The translations under genes and the position numbers were made by a program. From positions 1 through 34,872 of the forward strand of contig JAHFGK010000005.1 of NCBI GenBank assembly GCA_023247475.1: DNA of 34,872 nt. Reading direction: 5' to 3'. Below are positions 30,313 through 34,872 of this stretch, piece by piece. The notes beneath the pieces were generated by a model. The model was given only the letters and a program-made list of their open reading frames with translations, made no database searches and was not told where the DNA came from. Origin of the DNA: Candidatus Omnitrophota bacterium (GTDB lineage Bacteria > Omnitrophota > Gorgyraeia > Zapsychrales > JAHFGK01). Numbering within the stretch: the stretch's first letter is position 1; the number at the start of each line of letters is the position of its first letter.

Positions 30313-32556
30313 TTACTCAGAACCCAAGACTTCTTTATAAATTTCTGAATAATGCTTGACCATACTCATGACACTAAAATGTTCACACACATCCCTGTGC
30401 GCTTGGTCAGCTAACATGTTACGCAACTCCGGTCTATCGATTAAAGCACAAATCTCTCTGGTTAAGCCAGCATCATCACCGGGATCTAATAAAATTCCAT
30501 TCTCACCCTGTCGAATGACTTGCGGCACGGCGCCTACACGTGTCGCGATGATACAAACTTTGGAGGCCATCGCCTCCAAAATGGTTATCGGGAGTCCTTC
30601 GATGAACGAAGAATTCACCAAGATATCGCATATTGAATAAACCTGGGGCATATCATTCCGAACCCCGGTAAAAACCACTTTATCGGTTAAATTATTATTT
30701 TTCACTTCTGACGCAAGGATTTCTTTAAGAGGTCCGTCCCCAACGATTAAAAATTTAATATCACCTCTTCTTGTGCTGACTTCTTTCGCTGCCCTTAAGA
30801 ATATATGATGCCCCTTCTCTTTACTCAGTCGACCCACAATGGCAACGACAATATCATTATTTTTAATACCGAAAGAATGTTTATAGTCATCGCTAGTTGA
30901 TCGATTATCGAATAAAGATATATCAATCCCATTATAAATGACTTTTACTTTATCGTTGTTAATCCGTTTCGTGATTAAGTCATTTTTTATTTCATCAGAG
31001 ACAGTTAAAACTTTATGTGCAAATTTTAGGACAAAAGCATCCATCCTTTCATAAATCTTAAGCTTTGCATCCGTGTTATGCCAAACATGGTTTGTGGCAA
31101 TCCACTTTTTGTTGGCTAATCTCGATGCCAAAAAACCAATAATATCAGACTTGTAATTATGGGTGTGGATAATATCAATATCGTTGTCTTTGAGGAATTT
31201 TGTTACTCTCCCGACAGTTCCTAAGTCAAACTGGCCGTATGAATTAAAAATAACCGTTCTTAATCCCATCTTTCTGGCTTCCTCAATAATTTCGAGGTGT
31301 GGATTATGATAATTCCTTAACGCTCCCACAATTGGAACCGTACCATTATTATTATGACCAGCTAAATTTAAAATGACCCTCTCTGCCCCGAAAAGTCCGC
31401 CACTACTGACTAGATGCAATAATTTCACTGTCTTTGGTCTCAAAGAATTAGTGAACAATTTGTCATAGGACACTACCATTTGATTCATGGAAAAATATTC
31501 TTGTGCTCTCTTGAATCCATTTGATCCCATCTCTTTTCGTTTATTTTCATCTTTAATAAGAATAATTAAAGCATTTTTTAATTCTCCAACATTTTCTTGG
31601 GCCACTAATAGACCATTAAATCCTTCTTGAACTAACTCGGGATTTCCACCCACACGAGTTGCAATCACCGGTTTACCCGCGGCCATATATTCTAAAATCG
31701 CATTCGACATTCCTTCACTTACGGATGGTAAGACACAAATATCCGCGGCGGATAATAAGCGCCCGACATCATTTCTTTGGCCGAGAAAAATAATTTTGTC
31801 TTCAATTCCCAATTCCTTAGCCTGTTTTTGGATGGCCCCGTTGAATTCATCTTTACCAATTAATACTATTTTTATCTTAGGATATTCGTTGATTATTTGA
31901 GCCACGGCTTGTAAAAAATAAGTATGGCCTTTCACCGGTTTTAAATTCGCGACATGCATAATTACAATCTCATCATCTTTAATTTCTAATTCCCTTTTGA
32001 GACTGGTGACTGGTGAAAGCTCCACCCCGTTATAAATCACCTCAATCTTTTCTTGTGCAACGTGCTCGGTTGCTATCACCATGTTCTTTACGGATTCAGA
32101 AACCACCACGATTTTCTTAACCCATCGATTAACGATTCGGTACGCAGCGACATGCCAGCTCATACGCCAAAATCCCATATCTCGTCGATTCGACAGGATG
32201 ACCGGGACACCGGCTAACCGTGACCAAAATGTTCCCCACATATCCGAACTGAAATGATAAGTCATCACCATGTCTACTTTCTCCTGTTTGAGGAACTTTA
32301 AGAATTGTAAACCTTGCCTTAGGCCGGAAAATCCGTAGACCCGAACTACTCTAAAAATAATTAATCGACAACCAATCGACTCGATCAACTGACTGGAAGC
32401 CTTTCCGACACAATCTAGACTGACTACCAGGACATTGTATCTGTTTTTATCCAATCTCTTGGCCAGTTCAAAAATCTGTTTCTCCGCCCCACCAGCCAGA
32501 TCGGCAAGACAATCCGTGAGCAAAACGATATTTACCTTTTTAGATACAGTCTGCAT
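30313..32556 (-). CDS. Tandem fusion of two family 4 glycosyltransferases
   Basis: A 747-residue protein made of two complete GT-B/GT4 units. Unit 1 (about 1-372) starts with VNIVLLTDCLADLAGGAEKQIFELAKRL and has VIYNGVE, HVANLKPVKGHTYFL and the donor site SEGMSNAILEYMAAGKPVIAT. Unit 2 (about 378-747) starts with LLHLVSSGGLFGAERVILNLA and has VIYNGID, VGRLSKEKGHHIFL and IEGLPITILEAMASKVCIIAT. Both EX7E-type motifs are present, so both units may be active and could add two sugars in succession. Most GT4 enzymes are about 370-400 residues, so this is a true double-length fusion. AAGGA lies 5 bases before the start. It follows the deacetylase gene by 24 bases, and its 3' end is near the riboswitch promoter. 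Confidence 0.93.
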   Translation of the reverse strand: MQTVSKKVNIVLLTDCLADLAGGAEKQIFELAKRLDKNRYNVLVVSLDCVGKASSQLIESIGCRLIIFRVVRVYGFSGLRQGLQFLKFLKQEKVDMVMTYHFSSDMWGTFWSRLAGVPVILSNRRDMGFWRMSWHVAAYRIVNRWVKKIVVVSESVKNMVIATEHVAQEKIEVIYNGVELSPVTSLKRELEIKDDEIVIMHVANLKPVKGHTYFLQAVAQIINEYPKIKIVLIGKDEFNGAIQKQAKELGIEDKIIFLGQRNDVGRLLSAADICVLPSVSEGMSNAILEYMAAGKPVIATRVGGNPELVQEGFNGLLVAQENVGELKNALIILIKDENKRKEMGSNGFKRAQEYFSMNQMVVSYDKLFTNSLRPKTVKLLHLVSSGGLFGAERVILNLAGHNNNGTVPIVGALRNYHNPHLEIIEEARKMGLRTVIFNSYGQFDLGTVGRVTKFLKDNDIDIIHTHNYKSDIIGFLASRLANKKWIATNHVWHNTDAKLKIYERMDAFVLKFAHKVLTVSDEIKNDLITKRINNDKVKVIYNGIDISLFDNRSTSDDYKHSFGIKNNDIVVAIVGRLSKEKGHHIFLRAAKEVSTRRGDIKFLIVGDGPLKEILASEVKNNNLTDKVVFTGVRNDMPQVYSICDILVNSSFIEGLPITILEAMASKVCIIATRVGAVPQVIRQGENGILLDPGDDAGLTREICALIDRPELRNMLADQAHRDVCEHFSVMSMVKHYSEIYKEVLGSE

Positions 32557-32580
32557 ACAATCCTTTTTTGATCTTTTCCT

Positions 32581-33384
32581 TTAGGATCTGTTTTCTCCAC
32601 TGGAATCCATTACAATATCCGGTGCTAATTTTCGCATAAAATCAGTACGGCCATCTCTTCCATCGGCAGAGATTCTTTTTAATTCGATAGGATTTTCGTG
32701 CGGACAATTAATTCCATAATTAGTGGTTAAAGCAATTTTTATTCGTAATTCTTTCATGATTTTTAGTGTATCCTCATTATATTCCCCATAAGGATAACAA
32801 AAAACGGATTTAGCAATCTCTTGGGATAATTGTTGGTAAAGCGTATGCATGCTACTTTCAATTTCAACCCTTTGCTCAGTATAATTTAATTCGCACAAAT
32901 GCGGATGAGAGGTGGTATGCGGACCAAAAGTTATGTTATTCTCCTTCATGATTTTAACTTCTTCCCAGCTCAGCATATCCGGTACCGGCATGTGTTCGTA
33001 GCGCAGCATCCTTTTATCTGTCCCAATAAACCCGGTTGCTAAAAAAATGGTCGCCGGTAAATTAAATTCCCTAAGAATCGGATAAGCGTTAAGGTAATTA
33101 TCTCGATAACCATCATCGATCGTTATGACCACCTGTGGTCGTCTTCTACACCTCATCCCTTTATTCTCAAACATATGACACAATTCTTCTATCCCAACAA
33201 CGTCACAATACTTTTTAAAATACTTCATCTGTTCCCAAAATTTTTTAATGGAAATAATAAGATCACTGGGGGGGAAATCATCATTGATGCGGTGATACAT
33301 AAGAATGTTAACGCCTTTGCTGTTACTCAATAGATGTAATAAAGAATGATACCCATTTAAAATAGTTCCAAGGATAGCTTTCAT
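32581..33384 (-). CDS. Polysaccharide deacetylase (NodB homology), second copy
   Basis: A 267-residue protein with NodB motifs NILMYHRI, TIDDGY (D90/D91), GPHTTSHPHL (H156/H160) and the FCYPYGEYNEDTL third motif, giving a complete metal site and catalytic base. The N-terminal 25 residues are only weakly hydrophobic, so export is unclear. Members act on N-acetylated or O-acetylated polysaccharides. It is flanked by the O-antigen ligase gene (21 bases) and the tandem glycosyltransferase gene (24 bases). Sequence similarity to the deacetylase at 16868-17635 is limited to the motifs, so this is not a recent duplication. Confidence 0.94.
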   Translation of the reverse strand: MKAILGTILNGYHSLLHLLSNSKGVNILMYHRINDDFPPSDLIISIKKFWEQMKYFKKYCDVVGIEELCHMFENKGMRCRRRPQVVITIDDGYRDNYLNAYPILREFNLPATIFLATGFIGTDKRMLRYEHMPVPDMLSWEEVKIMKENNITFGPHTTSHPHLCELNYTEQRVEIESSMHTLYQQLSQEIAKSVFCYPYGEYNEDTLKIMKELRIKIALTTNYGINCPHENPIELKRISADGRDGRTDFMRKLAPDIVMDSSGENRS

Positions 33385-33405
33385 TTTAAAATTTACGCAT
33401 ACTTC

Positions 33406-34755
33406 CTATATAATTTTTAACTTTCTTATTTTTTTTGAATTTTTCTGTAAAGAAATTTTCTCTTGATAAGCTTGACTCGGTAAGACCCTGAGTCTAGATG
33501 CTAAACCAGCATAAATCCACAGATAAGCACTTAATTCTAAATAAGACCACCGATCACCAAAAATATTATTGACCAACAAAACAATAATACTTATCGCTAG
33601 CCCTAAACCTAATCCTCGGCTTAAGTCATCGTCACCCTTGCGGTACAAACGAGACCCTTCGTAAATAAAACAGAGTACAACCAATAGAAAGACGACTAAT
33701 CCAACTATTCCTTGTTCAACCAAAATTTTTACATAGATATTATGGGTATCTTTCAAACTAAACCCTAAATTTCGAAAAACACCGAAACCCACTCCCACAA
33801 TTGGATTCTCTTGAAATATTTGCATACCCGCCGTCCACATCTCCAGTCTTCTTTCTGTGGAAAGATCCAATTCCCCATATACATTGGTTGTGCCTTGGAT
33901 ACGTTCTATTGCCTTTTCGGGCAAAACGATTTGCCAAAAAATAGCGGCGAGAAGCAAAGGAACCAGCAACACCCTTTTCTTAAAAGCGAATAAAAAGAAC
34001 AGTCCTACGGCAAATGCAATATACCCTCCTCGGGAATAAATGAAAAGCAAACAATAAAGATTCGCCAAAATTAACAGTATCAGTAGCGTTTTATTAAGGC
34101 CCTTTTTCATGAAAAACCAGACACTTAACAGAATAATCGAACACTCATTTAAAAACGCCGCCACTTCATTAGGTCCCAAGAATTGAAATGTCCCATTAAT
34201 CTTAACTCGTGATACTAGAGCGGAGTACCAGCTTATTTGATTAAACGTATAATATGCCATGATCGCCATAGAAAAACACATCACCGTAAATGTTCTCCAC
34301 ACCCACTTTTTATCTAGAATAATATTAAACGTTAAAAAGTATAAAAGGGGTAAAAGACAAAAATTCTTCCAATCCTGAACGCGTGGGTCACTGACATCAA
34401 AATGACTAAAAGTTCTAAGATATTCATTCCCCAGTTGGAGGGAGATAAACGTGTAAATGACAAGAAAAATGGATGTGATACTTAGCGGGGACTTCTCCAT
34501 CAATTTTATTCTCTGGGTTAAAGCTGATAATGGCCACCCGATAAGCATCCCTATAATCAAAATGTCGATATACTGATTGCCGAGTGGAAATGCTTGCAGT
34601 CGATCGACAATGTTTCTTAAAGGTAATAAAAGGACAACCAACAAAAACGCCCAACGAGGTTTCCCAATTAAAGCCATCAAGAAAAAACAGATTCCGACAA
34701 CGTAAAGGACTAAGGGGGCGATACTTTTAATCGTTACTAATATTCCCGTTCCCAT
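33406..34755 (-). CDS. O-antigen ligase/polymerase (Wzy/WaaL-type)
   Basis: A 449-residue polytopic protein with about ten to twelve membrane segments. A large extracytoplasmic loop contains the Wzy_C signature: STERRLEMWTAGMQIFQENP, IVGVGFGVF and DTHNIYVKILVEQGIVGL, with the conserved His of the HN-Y motif. These proteins polymerise undecaprenyl-linked repeat units or ligate them to an acceptor. In this EPS/exosortase setting, polymerase or ligase for the exopolysaccharide is the likeliest role; in principle ligation to sorted proteins is possible. The C-terminus is basic. It starts directly at the stop of the acetyltransferase gene, so it belongs to the same operon. Confidence 0.92.
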   Translation of the reverse strand: MGTGILVTIKSIAPLVLYVVGICFFLMALIGKPRWAFLLVVLLLPLRNIVDRLQAFPLGNQYIDILIIGMLIGWPLSALTQRIKLMEKSPLSITSIFLVIYTFISLQLGNEYLRTFSHFDVSDPRVQDWKNFCLLPLLYFLTFNIILDKKWVWRTFTVMCFSMAIMAYYTFNQISWYSALVSRVKINGTFQFLGPNEVAAFLNECSIILLSVWFFMKKGLNKTLLILLILANLYCLLFIYSRGGYIAFAVGLFFLFAFKKRVLLVPLLLAAIFWQIVLPEKAIERIQGTTNVYGELDLSTERRLEMWTAGMQIFQENPIVGVGFGVFRNLGFSLKDTHNIYVKILVEQGIVGLVVFLLVVLCFIYEGSRLYRKGDDDLSRGLGLGLAISIIVLLVNNIFGDRWSYLELSAYLWIYAGLASRLRVLPSQAYQEKISLQKNSKKIRKLKII

Positions 34756-34872
34756 TTATCCTTGCCTCACAATTTTAGCCGGTATTCCGACAACCGTTGC
34801 CCCATCCGGGATATCTTCCAAGACAACGGCGTTAGCCCCAATTTTGACATTATTGCCTATTCGGATTCTGCC
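34756..34872 (-). CDS. Hexapeptide-repeat acetyltransferase, C-terminal 38 codons only
   Basis: The frame is open to the right window edge and ends in TAA directly before the O-antigen ligase ATG. The visible end, [20 protein letters not shown] then [11 protein letters not shown], is the left-handed beta-helix signature of serine acetyltransferase/sugar acetyltransferase proteins. The substrate cannot be determined from this fragment; O-acetylation of the exopolysaccharide fits the context. Confidence 0.9.
   Translation of the reverse strand, partial: GRIRIGNNVKIGANAVVLEDIPDGATVVGIPAKIVRQG

Noticed and set aside
30313-32556. Two separate glycosyltransferase genes wrongly merged
   Set aside because: The frame is continuous across the junction with no stop, and no ribosome binding site with a clear start is seen at the start of the second half.

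Overview
The window (about 40% G+C by eye, standard genetic code, no tRNA, rRNA, CRISPR array or intact transposase seen) looks like a chromosomal segment of an uncultured Gram-negative bacterium with an exosortase/PEP-CTERM system. The combination of exosortase, EpsI, PEP-CTERM signals, a planctomycete-style dockerin-like C-terminus and many glycosyltransferases suggests a PVC-type lineage such as Omnitrophota. That assignment is inference, not proof.

Region 1 (1-5863) is a molybdenum-hydroxylase neighbourhood. It holds the 3' part of a xanthine dehydrogenase-type molybdopterin subunit, a small lipoprotein, a convergent MocA-like nucleotidyltransferase with its own strong promoter, a membrane-anchored coiled-coil protein, an exported cyclophilin, XdhC and a PPOX-like flavin protein. 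MocA and XdhC are known maturation factors for this enzyme class.

Region 2 (5864-12633) is regulatory. A DUF134 helix-turn-helix protein lies behind two GAGC-type palindromes. It is followed by a five-gene minus-strand unit with a near-consensus sigma-70 promoter: a polytopic membrane protein, an anchored TPR protein, a GAF histidine kinase, an NtrC-type sigma-54 response regulator and a PocR-GAF protein.

Region 3 (12557-14228) is a compact two-gene PEP-CTERM unit. The first gene encodes a signal peptide plus a PEP-CTERM sorting segment fused in frame to a complete phosphoglycosyl transferase domain. The second encodes a Gly-rich protein with both a lipobox and a PEP-CTERM tail. The unit starts with a sigma-54 -24/-12 promoter, has an array of GACA/TGTC tetramers upstream (four of them exactly 10 bp apart), and ends in a strong hairpin terminator.

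Region 4 (14229-24892) is one long minus-strand run. In transcription order it encodes a DegT-like aminotransferase, GT4, a DUF4091 protein, a jelly-roll-like anchored protein, a MORN-like protein, a dockerin-bearing protein, a polysaccharide deacetylase, GT2, exosortase and EpsI.

Region 5 (24951-30246) contains two tandem paralogous exported parallel beta-helix proteins with different mucin-like tails. They lie behind a sigma-70 promoter, a cyclic-di-GMP-I riboswitch, an intrinsic terminator and a possible translationally coupled leader peptide. Region 6 (30313-34872) continues exopolysaccharide synthesis with a tandem GT4-GT4 fusion, a second polysaccharide deacetylase, an O-antigen ligase/polymerase and the end of a hexapeptide acetyltransferase.

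Together, regions 3-6 read as a surface-glycan and surface-protein factory. Its adhesin-like genes appear to be controlled by c-di-GMP, and its exosortase substrates by sigma-54. The PEP-CTERM/sugar-transferase fusion physically links protein sorting to glycan initiation.
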